A stretch of 64,000 nucleotides of DNA. Origin: DASXHY01 sp035552155. GTDB lineage: Bacteria; Verrucomicrobiota; Verrucomicrobiia; Limisphaerales; DASXHY01. Below the pieces are notes generated by a model that was given only the letters and a program-made list of their open reading frames with translations, did no database searches and was not told where the DNA came from. Every line of letters starts with the position of its first letter. Position 1 is the first letter of the stretch. Made by a program: the position numbers and the translations under genes. The stretch spans positions 1 to 64,000 of the forward strand of contig DASZLX010000010.1 in assembly GCA_035552155.1 (NCBI GenBank), read 5' to 3'. Of this stretch, positions 24,674 to 33,029 are shown piece by piece.

Positions 24674-25921
24674 GTGAGAAAAAGTGTCATCATCATTGGG
24701 GGCGGCATCGCGGGTTTGAGCGCGGCAACTGAATTGTTGCGCCATGATTACACCGTGACCCTGCTGGAGGCGAAAGAGCGGTTCGGCGGACGTGTTCACA
24801 CCATTCGCGATGGCTCGCTGCCGATCGAACTGGGGGCGGAGTTCGTGCACGGGAAAAGCAAGCCGCTGTTGAAAGCCATTCGCGCCGCGGGGCTTTCCCT
24901 GGACGAAGTGCCGGCGAGGAACCGGCTTTACGAAAACGGAAAAATGCGTTCCATCCGGATTTGGGACAAGGTGGGCGAGGTCATGAATCGCATCAATCCG
25001 CGCACGCCGGATTGTTCATTCGAGGAATTTCTCGGCCGACAGAAACTGGACGCCCGCACGCGGCGATTGATGCTCGCCTTTGTGCAAGGGTTTGACGCCG
25101 CACACCCGGAACGCATCAGCGCCCATGGCCTGCTCAAGGCGGAACGTTCGGCGGAAAAAATGGAGGGCGAGGCGCAGGCCCGAGTCCACGAGGGTTATTC
25201 AGCCCTGGTGCGATTTTTCGAAAAGGAAATCCGCTCGCGCGGCGGGGCGTTGGTGCCCAACGCGCTGGTGCGAAGGGTTCGTTGGAAAAGCGGTGCGGTC
25301 GAGATCATCGTCCATCGCGCGGGCAGCGAGGAAATGTTTCCCGCCGAAGCGGCCCTGGTCACGCTGCCGCTCGGAGTTTGGAAAGCGAGAGAAGTGTTGT
25401 TCGAGCCGGCGCTGCCGAAAAAGCAGGCGGCCGCCGATGCACTCCAGTTCGGCAACGTGCTGAAAATCACGCTCGTCTTCCGCAAGCAATGGTGGCCGGA
25501 GGGGGACTTCGGTTTCATCCAGGCGCCGAAAGAACGCATTCCGGTCTGGTGGAGCGATCCGCGCGGGCCAATTTTGACGGGCTGGGCCGGCGGTCCGCAG
25601 ACGGATAGGCTCCAGGCGCACTCCCCGGCTCAACTCGAGACGCTCGCGCTGGATATACTCCGAAAAATTTTCGGCACGGTCTCGCTCCGCAGGCAACTCG
25701 TCTCCAGTCATTTCTACAACTGGGCGAATGACCCGCATACCCGCGGCGCTTACAGTTACATTCCGGTCAACGGGCTGGCGCTGCCAAAATTGCTGGGTGC
25801 GCCCGTCAAGGGCACACTTTTTTTCGCGGGCGAAGCCACAGTGACGGACGCGCAAATGGGCACCGTGTTTGGGGCGTTGGAAAGTGGGCAGAGAGCGGCG
25901 CGCGAAATTTTGAAGGTCTGA
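24674..25921 (+). CDS. flavin-containing amine oxidase family protein
   Basis: From the GTG at 24674 this is a 415-residue FAD enzyme. The long frame upstream lacks family sequence. The dinucleotide-binding motif is VIIIGGGIAGLSAATELLR (about residues 4-22), followed by the amine-oxidase block LLEAKERFGGRVHTI and IELGAEFVHG. The C-terminal FAD contact is FFAGEATVTDAQMGTVFGAL. This is the monoamine oxidase/polyamine oxidase superfamily, which oxidises C-N bonds and releases peroxide. The substrate is not predictable. It is transcribed divergently from the DUF5069 pair, 154 nt apart. Confidence 0.88.
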   Translation: MRKSVIIIGGGIAGLSAATELLRHDYTVTLLEAKERFGGRVHTIRDGSLPIELGAEFVHGKSKPLLKAIRAAGLSLDEVPARNRLYENGKMRSIRIWDKVGEVMNRINPRTPDCSFEEFLGRQKLDARTRRLMLAFVQGFDAAHPERISAHGLLKAERSAEKMEGEAQARVHEGYSALVRFFEKEIRSRGGALVPNALVRRVRWKSGAVEIIVHRAGSEEMFPAEAALVTLPLGVWKAREVLFEPALPKKQAAADALQFGNVLKITLVFRKQWWPEGDFGFIQAPKERIPVWWSDPRGPILTGWAGGPQTDRLQAHSPAQLETLALDILRKIFGTVSLRRQLVSSHFYNWANDPHTRGAYSYIPVNGLALPKLLGAPVKGTLFFAGEATVTDAQMGTVFGALESGQRAAREILKV

Positions 25922-25941
25922 ACTCGGCGCAATTTCGCGCA

Positions 25942-26274
25942 TCAAATATCGATGATCTTGCCCGGTCCCGGCGGGGGTGTCGGCGGCACGGATTGTTTTC
26001 GGCGCAGGCCGACGACCAGGAAAGTGCAGGCGGTCCAGGTCGGGAATTCATCGATCAGCGGAACCAATTCAATGACGAACGTGGGAAGGAACAAAGGATG
26101 GAAACCCAGCGTGACGGTCAAAAGGATCATTGCGACAACATCGATGGCGCTGTCGATGAATACCCAGCCGAAAGGGCTGAGGAGAAGCTGAAGACCATCG
26201 GCCGCCAGCGCCACGCACCACGCCAGCCAGATTCGGCGTCGCGTAAGGACGGGTGGAAACAGGCGATTGGCCAT
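25942..26274 (-). CDS. small integral membrane protein of unknown function
   Basis: This 110-residue protein has about three hydrophobic segments (IWLAWCVALAADGLQLLL, AIDVVAMILLTVTLGF, LFLPTFVIELVPLI) and a Pro-rich C-terminus. I do not recognise a characterised family. It is convergent with the amine oxidase gene, 20 nt apart. Confidence 0.65.
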   Translation of the reverse strand: MANRLFPPVLTRRRIWLAWCVALAADGLQLLLSPFGWVFIDSAIDVVAMILLTVTLGFHPLFLPTFVIELVPLIDEFPTWTACTFLVVGLRRKQSVPPTPPPGPGKIIDI

Positions 26275-26465
26275 GCCGGTAAATTATCATGATTCGCGTA
26301 GTGTGAAAATGCGAAAGATTGTCGGTAGCAGGGCTAACGCATCTAGTTTCCAAAGATTCCAACGAGAAATTAGGAATTGAGCCGAGGATCAATCTGCCGA
26401 AGCCCCGAAATCGCATGTGCGAAAACCCCGCTCAGGTATTCAAGACGCCGGGGCTCAAAAAAATA

Positions 26466-26512
26466 GGCCCTAGCCATTTATAGCGCGGTAAATGGCTAGG
26501 GCCATTTTATTT
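26466..26512. terminator. probable bidirectional intrinsic terminator
   Basis: GGCCCTAGCCATTTA (26466-26480) and TAAATGGCTAGGGCC (26489-26503) form a perfect 15 bp stem with an 8 nt loop. ATTTTATTTTT follows on the right, and an A-run (about 26457-26463) precedes it on the left, so it could terminate transcription in both directions. No gene ends immediately beside it, so an unrecognised short transcript may be its substrate. Confidence 0.7.
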
Positions 26513-26768
26513 TTGATGATTCTAATGTCAAACCAAATCTCCAATGAAACATCTTGCTAAAAAATTAAGATTCGTCCGCTCTGTTGTTGGTAGGATGCAT
26601 CTTCACACCCCGAAGCACAGCTGTGTTCCGCGCAGCAGAATCAGCTGCAGCAACGCGAAGGTTCAGTGAATATTTGAAATGACTGAATTTATCATGCGGC
26701 TGCGGCGCGACGTAAAGCATCCATTGTGTCGTGGGAGTGATTTATTCCGCCCGCTACTACGCGGGCTG

Positions 26769-26791
26769 GGAACGGCGCAAGCGCGCCGTCC
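26769..26791. repeat. GGACGGCGC palindromic element, copy 2
   Basis: GGAACGGCGC-AAGC-GCGCCGTCC is the same stem and AAGC loop as copies 1 and 3, with one extra A in the left arm. It lies upstream of the lactonase-like gene. Confidence 0.75.
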
Positions 26792-26919
26792 CTACCGTCG
26801 TTCCGCCCACAGTGGGCGAGAGGGTTGTCCACCTATTTGAATCACAACTCGAGTTGAATCCACTCTCGACAACTTATCGCATCCGCAAAATAATCCCGCC
26901 GAATTCAAAACACCCATCA

Positions 26920-28176
26920 ATGATGCTCAAGACATTAAAAACCGTCCTTGGATTTACTTTTGCTCTCTCAATATACGTCAGAGCCACTGCAGCCGCGGAC
27001 ACAAACGGCGCGGTGGCAAAAAACGCCATGCTTGTCTATGTGGGCACGTTCACGGGGACAGCGGCAAAGAGCAAAGGCATTTATTATTTCCGCGCCGACC
27101 GCGATCCGGTTTCGCAAAACATCGGCCTGACACCGCTCGGACTGGCGGCAGAAACGCCAAGTCCCTCATTCCTGGCGCTCGATTCCCAACGGCGGCTGCT
27201 GTTTTGCGCCAATGAAATGAATTCGTTCGAGGGCAAACCCGGCGGTGGGGTAAGCGCTTTTTCCATTGATCCGGCGACGGGGCAATTAAAGCTCATCGAC
27301 CAGCAATCCTCCATGGGCGCGGGGCCGTGCCATTTGGTTTTGGACAAAACGGGGAGGAACCTGCTCGTAGCGAATTATGGCAGCGGAAACGTCGCCGTCC
27401 TGCCGGTGGCCGCGGATGGCCGGCTCGGTGAAGCGACGTGTGTCGTGCAGGATACGGGCAAAGGCCCGAATCCCGGGCGCCAGCAAGGGCCGCACGCGCA
27501 TTGCGTGGCGCTGAGCCCGGACAATCGATTCGCGTTTGTGTGCGACCTCGGCACGGACAAGGTGATGATTTTCCAGTTCGACGCCCGGCACGGCAAATTG
27601 ACTCCGAACGATCCTCCTTTCGCGTCCGTGCCGCCGGGCGCGGGTGCGCGGCATATCGTGTTTCATCCGAACGGAAAATTCGCTCACGTCATCAACGAAA
27701 TGGGCTCGAGTGTCACAGTGTTCGCCTACGATGCCCGAGCCGGGGCATTGAAGGAATTGCAAACGCGCTCGACCCTTCCTGAACATTATGGCGAGCCGAG
27801 CACGGGTGCGGAAATTGCGATCGAGCCTTCCGGCAGATTTCTTTTTGCGTCCAATCGAGGCCACAACACTCTGTCGCAATTTGCGGTTGACCCAAAAAAC
27901 GGAACGCTCGATTGGATAGCGGAACTCGATTCCGGCGGCAAAACGCCGCGTCATTTCGGCATCGAACCATCCGGAAAGTATCTCGCGGTATGCAACCAGG
28001 ATTCGGACACGGTCCAAATGTGCCGTATTGAACCGGGAAATGGACGGCTGAAACCGATGGGTGAATTAACCCATGTTCCGTCGCCCGTTTGCGCGGTCTT
28101 CCTGCCGATGAATCCAGCCGAAGTTGGGCTTACCAATGGCGATGGTGATAATATCCCGGGCCGATATAAAAATTGA
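26920..28176 (+). CDS. exported lactonase / 6-phosphogluconolactonase-type beta-propeller
   Basis: From the first of two adjacent ATGs (26920) this is a 418-residue protein with a signal peptide (VLGFTFALSIYVRATAAA). A seven-bladed propeller of the YbhE/Pgl (COG2706) family follows. Diagnostic strings are YVGTFTG, ANEMNSFEGKPGGGVSAF, GPCHLVLDKTGRNLLVANY, GPHAHCVALSPDNRFAF, PSTGAEIAIEPSGRFLFASN and GKTPRHFGIEPSGKYL. Cytoplasmic relatives hydrolyse 6-phosphogluconolactone. The signal peptide here suggests a periplasmic sugar lactonase instead. The tail after PVCAVFLP (about 22 residues) is unusual and overlaps the convergent lipoprotein gene by 47 nt. gnd lies 6.5 kb away, without operon linkage. 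Confidence 0.87.
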   Translation: MMLKTLKTVLGFTFALSIYVRATAAADTNGAVAKNAMLVYVGTFTGTAAKSKGIYYFRADRDPVSQNIGLTPLGLAAETPSPSFLALDSQRRLLFCANEMNSFEGKPGGGVSAFSIDPATGQLKLIDQQSSMGAGPCHLVLDKTGRNLLVANYGSGNVAVLPVAADGRLGEATCVVQDTGKGPNPGRQQGPHAHCVALSPDNRFAFVCDLGTDKVMIFQFDARHGKLTPNDPPFASVPPGAGARHIVFHPNGKFAHVINEMGSSVTVFAYDARAGALKELQTRSTLPEHYGEPSTGAEIAIEPSGRFLFASNRGHNTLSQFAVDPKNGTLDWIAELDSGGKTPRHFGIEPSGKYLAVCNQDSDTVQMCRIEPGNGRLKPMGELTHVPSPVCAVFLPMNPAEVGLTNGDGDNIPGRYKN

Positions 28177-28648
28177 AGCCCGGCCCGTAATAGCCCGGAC
28201 CATAGTAGTACGGCGGCGGATAATAGTAAGGCGACGGACCGTAACCGGGGTAATAGGACGGCGGCTGCGGTTGCGGCTGGTTCATGTCGAAATAAATCCG
28301 TGAGGGTATATGGTCCTCGGGCGTCAGCAAATGGCCCGTTCGGAATATCTTCACCTGCGGGTATTGATTGGTCGTGAGCGGGAACGCCTTGACGACGTAG
28401 AAATAAGAGCCGAAGTCATGGAACGTCCCGTCCGGGTCGCCGAAAATTTTGATCTGCACCGGAGTTTGGCCCACATCCTGGCCATTCACTTCAATGCGAG
28501 CGCCGGGAGCCGAAGCGTCAATCGGCACCTGATAAGCCATAGTATTATGGGGGCCGCGTTCCGCGCCGGGCGGAATAGATTCGCAACCCACCAAAATAAG
28601 CGCTGCTGTGAAGCTCGCAGCGAGAGTCCATTTCGTTCTCATAAACAT
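28130..28648 (-). CDS. lipoprotein with PEGA-like domain and Pro/Tyr-rich tail
   Basis: From the ATG at 28648 (GGGG ribosome-binding-like run 6 nt upstream) this is about 172 residues. The signal ends in the lipobox LILVGC, so the mature protein is lipid-anchored. Residues about 45-120 resemble a PEGA-like beta domain (GARIEVNGQDVGQTPVQIKI). The C-terminal 50 residues are a repetitive Pro/Tyr/Gly region (YYPPPYYYGPGYYGPG) ending in HHRHW. Such tails are common on verrucomicrobial surface proteins. The function is unknown. Confidence 0.72.
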   Translation of the reverse strand: MFMRTKWTLAASFTAALILVGCESIPPGAERGPHNTMAYQVPIDASAPGARIEVNGQDVGQTPVQIKIFGDPDGTFHDFGSYFYVVKAFPLTTNQYPQVKIFRTGHLLTPEDHIPSRIYFDMNQPQPQPPSYYPGYGPSPYYYPPPYYYGPGYYGPGFNFYIGPGYYHHRHW

Positions 28649-28981
28649 AAATTGCCCCAAGCCGGGGATTCCTCAACTGTTAATTAGGCAGGCGGCACCG
28701 GCAAAAAATTCAATTTAGAAAACGGCGCAAATCGAAACCGCCTTGATGGGTATTGTTGCTACCCTCTGGCCGGGTAGCTTTGCCACGGGTTCGCTGGGGA
28801 TGTTTGCTACCATGCGCGTTCCGCGGAACCACCCGATATTTCCTCCGCCCATGAAAGCAACCAGTCAATATGACTTCATGAAGGTAAGAAGTGGCTTGGC
28901 GAACTGTTGGCAGGACATGATGCCGTGTACTCCATCGTCGGGTTCCACCGTAACTCCAACTCAACAACGAAAGGTTTAATT
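28649..28981. other. 333 nt divergent intergenic region
   Basis: This lies between the minus-strand lipoprotein gene and the plus-strand DUF6600 gene and must hold both promoters. No convincing -35/-10 pair, operator or coding frame was recognised. A GG...GC spacing near 28896-28915 resembles a sigma-54 element but lacks the required bases. Confidence 0.4.
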
Positions 28982-30325
28982 ATGAAACAACGCATGGCAT
29001 TCGTTCTTATGGCCTGCGCCGCTTTGGTGGCCGCCGGTCCGCGCTCGGCCCGCGCAGCGGTCGATCTTTCCGCCAGCATACAAATCAATGCCGATTCGGA
29101 TTTTTATAGTCCGCTCCAGCCTTACGGCGCGTGGGTGGATGTCAGTTCCTATGGCCGCTGCTGGCATCCGGCGCATGTGGCCGCGGATTGGGAGCCTTAC
29201 ACGGTCGGGTCCTGGGAATGGACCGATGCGGGGTGGTATTGGCAAAGCGACGAACCGTGGGCGTGGGCCTGTTATCATTACGGCTCATGGTACAACGAGC
29301 CCAGTGTGGGCTGGGTCTGGATTCCGGGTACCGATTGGGCGCCAGCCTGGGTGACCTGGCGGGACAGCGATGACTACGTGGGCTGGGCTCCGTGCGGGCC
29401 GGGCCTTTCAGTGCTGGCGCCCTCGTTTTTCGTATTTTGCGACATCCATCACTTTCACGATCATTTCGGCAGCCGGCGGGATTTTGTGGTCAACAACACC
29501 ACGATTATCAATCGCACTCGTGTGATTAAAAACTTTCAACGTCAATCCGTTGATTTCAACGGCCGTCAACGTACGATTTTTGCAAATCGCGGGCCCGGCG
29601 TGGATCCGATTCAGCGTGCCACCGGCCAGAAATTCACGGCGCGCCCGGTGCGTGATGTAATCCAACAGGAGCATCGTCCGGAAAATATGCGCCGTGATGA
29701 GGGGACACGTCCGGAGCAACGGCCCGCCGCGGATCAGCGGCCGGCGCCGACTGGCCGTGACCAACAGCGCAATTATCAGCAACAGCCCCAGCGGGAACAG
29801 ACTCCCGCCCCGACCGGCAGAGAACAGCAACGGAACTATCAACAACCGTCCCAGAAGACGCCTGATGTCCAACATCAGCAGCAACAAGAGCAACAACTGA
29901 AGCAACAGCAAGAGCAACAAAACCGGCAACAGCAACAGCGCGAGCAAACACCCTCGCCGACCGGGCGGGAATTACAGCGCAATTATCAGCAGCCGACTCC
30001 GGCGCAACGTGCTCCGGAGACGCCGCAACAGCGCCCACCGGCAACTCATGAGGCTCCTGTTCCTGCGCAACCTCGCGAAGTTACGCCGCCTCGCCAACAG
30101 CCCAAAGAGGTTCCTACGCCAAGCCAGCGGCCGACACCGTCCGAAAGGCCCTTGCCGCCGACAGGACGCGAAGCCACACCGGCGCCCCGTGAGACTGCAC
30201 CTCGTGAGGCCGCGCCTGTGCAACGTGCGCCGGAAGTGCGCCAGGCACCTGCGCCTCACGCTCCCGCTGATGGTCACGGGCAGGACGGCAGGGACGGAAA
30301 GGACGGCAATCGGAACCAACAGTAA
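28982..30325 (+). CDS. DUF6600-type exported protein with long Gln/Pro-rich tail
   Basis: From ATG 28982 the protein has 447 residues and a Sec signal (MAFVLMACAALVAAGPRSARA). The folded part (about 35-160) shows the aromatic repeats typical of DUF6600: YGAWVDVSSYGRCWHP, WEPYTVGSWEWTDAGWYW, EPWAWACYHYGSW and VGWVWIPGTDWAPAWVTWR. After about residue 240 it is low complexity, rich in Gln, Pro, Arg and Thr. It includes three copies of PTGR(D/E)xQRNYQQ and ends in a DGRDGKDGN tract. The tail may be wall- or polymer-associated. No enzymatic role is established for the family. A clear terminator follows. Confidence 0.8.
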   Translation: MKQRMAFVLMACAALVAAGPRSARAAVDLSASIQINADSDFYSPLQPYGAWVDVSSYGRCWHPAHVAADWEPYTVGSWEWTDAGWYWQSDEPWAWACYHYGSWYNEPSVGWVWIPGTDWAPAWVTWRDSDDYVGWAPCGPGLSVLAPSFFVFCDIHHFHDHFGSRRDFVVNNTTIINRTRVIKNFQRQSVDFNGRQRTIFANRGPGVDPIQRATGQKFTARPVRDVIQQEHRPENMRRDEGTRPEQRPAADQRPAPTGRDQQRNYQQQPQREQTPAPTGREQQRNYQQPSQKTPDVQHQQQQEQQLKQQQEQQNRQQQQREQTPSPTGRELQRNYQQPTPAQRAPETPQQRPPATHEAPVPAQPREVTPPRQQPKEVPTPSQRPTPSERPLPPTGREATPAPRETAPREAAPVQRAPEVRQAPAPHAPADGHGQDGRDGKDGNRNQQ

Positions 30326-30345
30326 GATTTCGAACATCCATCGAG

Positions 30346-30376
30346 AAGGACGCGCGAACAGCGCGTCCTTTTTTAT
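30346..30376 (+). terminator. intrinsic terminator after the DUF6600 gene
   Basis: AAGGACGCGC (30346-30355) and GCGCGTCCTT (30361-30370) form a perfect 10 bp stem around gaaca, followed by further T residues. It begins 21 nt after the stop codon. Confidence 0.9.
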
Positions 30377-30418
30377 GATGTCGTTGTAAGACGTGCAGCG
30401 CTGGTCTATCGTGCGGGC

Positions 30419-31813
30419 GTGAAGTCAAAAGAGAACTACGATTTTGATCTGGCCATTATCGGAGGTGGAAGCGGAGGTTACGCGGCGGCACGAACGGCCA
30501 CCGACGCCGGGCTGAAGACTGCCGTCATCGAAGGAGCCGAGGAACTCGGCGGGCTGTGTATCCTGCGCGGTTGCATGCCTACCAAGGCGCTGCTGTATGC
30601 GGCGCATGTGATGCATCTGGCGAGCCATTCGGAACCGTGGGGCATCCGCAGCGAGGTGACGTTCGATTTCGCGAAAGTGATGGCGCGCAAGAACGCCATG
30701 GTCAAGGAATTCGCCGACTATCGGGCGCAGCAACTCACCGCCGGCAAGTTCGAATTGATTCGCGCGATGGCGCGATTTATCGGCCCGCACCATTTGGAAC
30801 TCAGTACCGGCCGAAAATTGACCGCTCAAAATTTTGTCATTGCCACGGGCTCGCGCGTGGCGCCGGCTCCCCTGCCCTCGTTAAACGATGTCGGTTTTCT
30901 CACCAGCGACACCGCCCTGGAACTCACCAGGCTTCCGCGTTCCATCATCGTGTTGGGCGGCGGCGCCGTGGCGCTGGAATTCGCGCAATTTTTTGCGCGC
31001 TTCGGCGTCAAGGTTACGTTGATTCAACGGAGTCCGCATGTTTTGCACGAAATGGATTCCGATGCCGGAGCGGTGATTGAAAACGTCTTCCGGCGTGAGG
31101 GCATCACGGTTTACACGGGCACGAAATTGAAGGACGCCCGGCATCTCGGAGGCCAGAAGGAGCTTTTTTTCGAGCACGAAGGCGAAGCCAAACGCGCGCT
31201 GGCCGAGGAGATTTTTTTTGCGCTGGGGCGCGGGCCGAACGTGGCGTCGTTGGGGTTGGACCAGGCAGGCGTGGAACTCGAGTACGGCCGGATTATCACG
31301 AACCACCAAATGCAAACGAGCGCGCCGCACATCTACGCAGCGGGCGATTGCACCGGGCTGCACGAAATCGTCCACATCGCCGTCCAACAGGGCGAAATCG
31401 CGGGGCACAATATCACGCATCCGGAATGCCCGAAATCAATGGATTATCGACTGCTCACGGAAGTCGTTTTCACCGATCCGCAGATCGCCTCGGTCGGCCT
31501 CACGGAAAAGCGCGCGCACGTGCGCAATGTTCCTTATCTCACGGCAAAATATCCGTTCAACGACCACGGCAAATCGCTCATCATGGAGGCGAAGGATGGA
31601 TTTGTGAAACTGCTGGCCGAACCGCAAAGCGGCGAGATTATTGGCGGAACCTGCGTTGGGCCGGCGGGCGGGGAATTGATTCATGAAATCATCGCCGCCA
31701 TGCACAAGCGAATGACCGTGCGCGAACTGGCTGCCATGCCGCATTATCATCCGACCCTGGCGGAAATCTGGACCTATCCAGCGGAGGAATTGGCCGGGCA
31801 AGTGGCTTTGTAG
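30419..31813 (+). CDS. class I pyridine nucleotide-disulfide oxidoreductase
   Basis: This 464-residue flavoenzyme has the FAD motif IIGGGSGGYAAARTA (about residues 13-27). The redox disulfide is GGLCILRGCMPTK (C47/C52). A second dinucleotide motif is IIVLGGGAVALEFAQFF, and the FAD phosphate contact IYAAGDCTGL follows. The C-terminal dimer interface carries the catalytic His (PHYHPTLAEIW). It belongs to the dihydrolipoyl dehydrogenase/glutathione reductase/mercuric reductase group. No 2-oxoacid dehydrogenase or mer gene is nearby, so the partner thiol is unknown. The start is GTG. Confidence 0.9.
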   Translation: MKSKENYDFDLAIIGGGSGGYAAARTATDAGLKTAVIEGAEELGGLCILRGCMPTKALLYAAHVMHLASHSEPWGIRSEVTFDFAKVMARKNAMVKEFADYRAQQLTAGKFELIRAMARFIGPHHLELSTGRKLTAQNFVIATGSRVAPAPLPSLNDVGFLTSDTALELTRLPRSIIVLGGGAVALEFAQFFARFGVKVTLIQRSPHVLHEMDSDAGAVIENVFRREGITVYTGTKLKDARHLGGQKELFFEHEGEAKRALAEEIFFALGRGPNVASLGLDQAGVELEYGRIITNHQMQTSAPHIYAAGDCTGLHEIVHIAVQQGEIAGHNITHPECPKSMDYRLLTEVVFTDPQIASVGLTEKRAHVRNVPYLTAKYPFNDHGKSLIMEAKDGFVKLLAEPQSGEIIGGTCVGPAGGELIHEIIAAMHKRMTVRELAAMPHYHPTLAEIWTYPAEELAGQVAL

Positions 31814-31827
31814 GGCAGGAATCCTGC
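31810..31827. repeat. GTAGG(A/G)CAGG element, copy near the oxidoreductase stop
   Basis: TGTAGGGCAGGAATCCTGC is a near-palindrome that overlaps the TAG stop of the oxidoreductase gene. It resembles elements at 41563-41581 (reverse) and 61936-61955. Confidence 0.45.
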
Positions 31828-31854
31828 GGCGTCCATTTTAATCAAATGAGGTTT

Positions 31855-32871
31855 TTATTTGCCTGATGAGTTGAACATCTGCGCCATCATTTTCAAACCG
31901 GCCAACTGCAAATCACGCTGGGTTTTTTGAAAATCCTGAAAGGCGGTGAGTTGTTCCGGCGAAAGAATTTGTTGCGCGCGCGTCAGAAACTGCTGGTCGA
32001 ACTGCTCCCGTTCCTGGACGAACTTATTGATGTTGTCTTCGGTGAGCAGAGTGGACATATCGCCACCCATGCCCGCGTCTTTCTGATTCAAGCCGGATGT
32101 CCAGGTGAAATTGTTGCGCGCGTCGCTCATCGCCTGGGTCAATTGGTCCTGCTGCGACGCGGTAAGCGCGTTGGCCGTCCCGGCGAACTGGTCGTTAAAT
32201 TGCCCCACGCTTACCCGGTCGGGAACGCTCTTTTCATAGGACTGAAAAGCCTGGTAATTGTCGTCACCCAGATATTGTTTGATTTGGTTGTCCACGTCGT
32301 CGGTCTGGCTTTTGACCTGTTTCGCGATGTCGGCGCGCTGCGAGGCGTCGAGGCTGTTGTCCATCATCGAAAAACCCTCATCCGCGCCGGCGAGCATTTT
32401 CTTTTCAATCAAATCCTTGAAAGCGGCCGCCTGGTCGGGAGTCAAATTGAGCTGTTTGAACAGGCCGCTGTATTGCTTGTCGATCATCGGGCCGAGCGCC
32501 GCCTTCTGTTGCGACTTGATCATTTCACGCATCTTGGGGTCTTTGAACATCGCCGCCATGCCGTGCAAGGGGTTGTTGGTTTTGGCTTCGGCGAGTGATT
32601 GCTGCAACTGCTCGGCTTTTTTGGACTGTTCAACGACGACGGAAGTGCTTTCCGTGAGGGTCTGTTGGAGAATCTTTGCTTTGGTCTCGGACTTTTTGGC
32701 GTTTTCGATGGCTTCGGACTGTTGCTCTAATTCCTCCTGGAGAGCGACGATCTGTCGCAGGCCTTTCGTAATTTGAAGTCTTTGTTGCCGTATTTTATTT
32801 CCCTGTGTCACACCCAAAATACCCGACGCGGCGCAGACGACGATCAAGGTGCAAAGAATGATGTTTTTCAT
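31855..32871 (-). CDS. exported coiled-coil protein with LTxxQ-like repeats
   Basis: This 338-residue protein has a signal or anchor (ILCTLIVVCAASGILGV), then a long heptad region (about 30-95, LQEELEQQSEAIENAKKSE). A helical domain with motifs LNLTPDQAAAFKDLI, LTASQQDQLTQAM and ILSPEQLTAFQDFQ follows. LTxxQ repeats are typical of periplasmic CpxP/Spy-type chaperone-like proteins, but here they are combined with a coiled coil. It is convergent with the oxidoreductase gene and divergent from lpxI. Function is inferred only at the level of an envelope protein. Confidence 0.68.
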   Translation of the reverse strand: MKNIILCTLIVVCAASGILGVTQGNKIRQQRLQITKGLRQIVALQEELEQQSEAIENAKKSETKAKILQQTLTESTSVVVEQSKKAEQLQQSLAEAKTNNPLHGMAAMFKDPKMREMIKSQQKAALGPMIDKQYSGLFKQLNLTPDQAAAFKDLIEKKMLAGADEGFSMMDNSLDASQRADIAKQVKSQTDDVDNQIKQYLGDDNYQAFQSYEKSVPDRVSVGQFNDQFAGTANALTASQQDQLTQAMSDARNNFTWTSGLNQKDAGMGGDMSTLLTEDNINKFVQEREQFDQQFLTRAQQILSPEQLTAFQDFQKTQRDLQLAGLKMMAQMFNSSGK

Positions 32872-33029
32872 AAGGCCCCTTCACGTCGAGAATGCACCCA
32901 CGGGTCAAAATGGCAATCTCAAATTGGGCTGAATGAAAGCAAAAAACGCATTACCCGCTGAACATTGCCCTGCCCTTTCCAATTCAATCTAGTTGGCGAA
33001 AAGGTTTGTTCTCGGTAATTTGATTTCGA

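Larger units (their letters stand above)
26275..26919. other. 645 nt intergenic region with a strong hairpin and a repeat
   Basis: No supported gene was found. The stretch contains a long-range inverted repeat (AGCCCCG at 26401-26407, CGGGGCT at 26449-26455), a 15 bp perfect hairpin (separate entry) and one palindromic element at 26769. A frame open from 26731 into the lactonase gene carries repeat-derived sequence and no signal peptide, so it is not taken as coding before 26920. A small structured RNA at about 26320-26510 is possible. Confidence 0.5.

Noticed and set aside
28896..28925. Sigma-54 promoter before the DUF6600 gene
   Set aside because: The GG and GC spacing is roughly present, but the -12 TTGC and the -24 TGGCAC cores do not match together.
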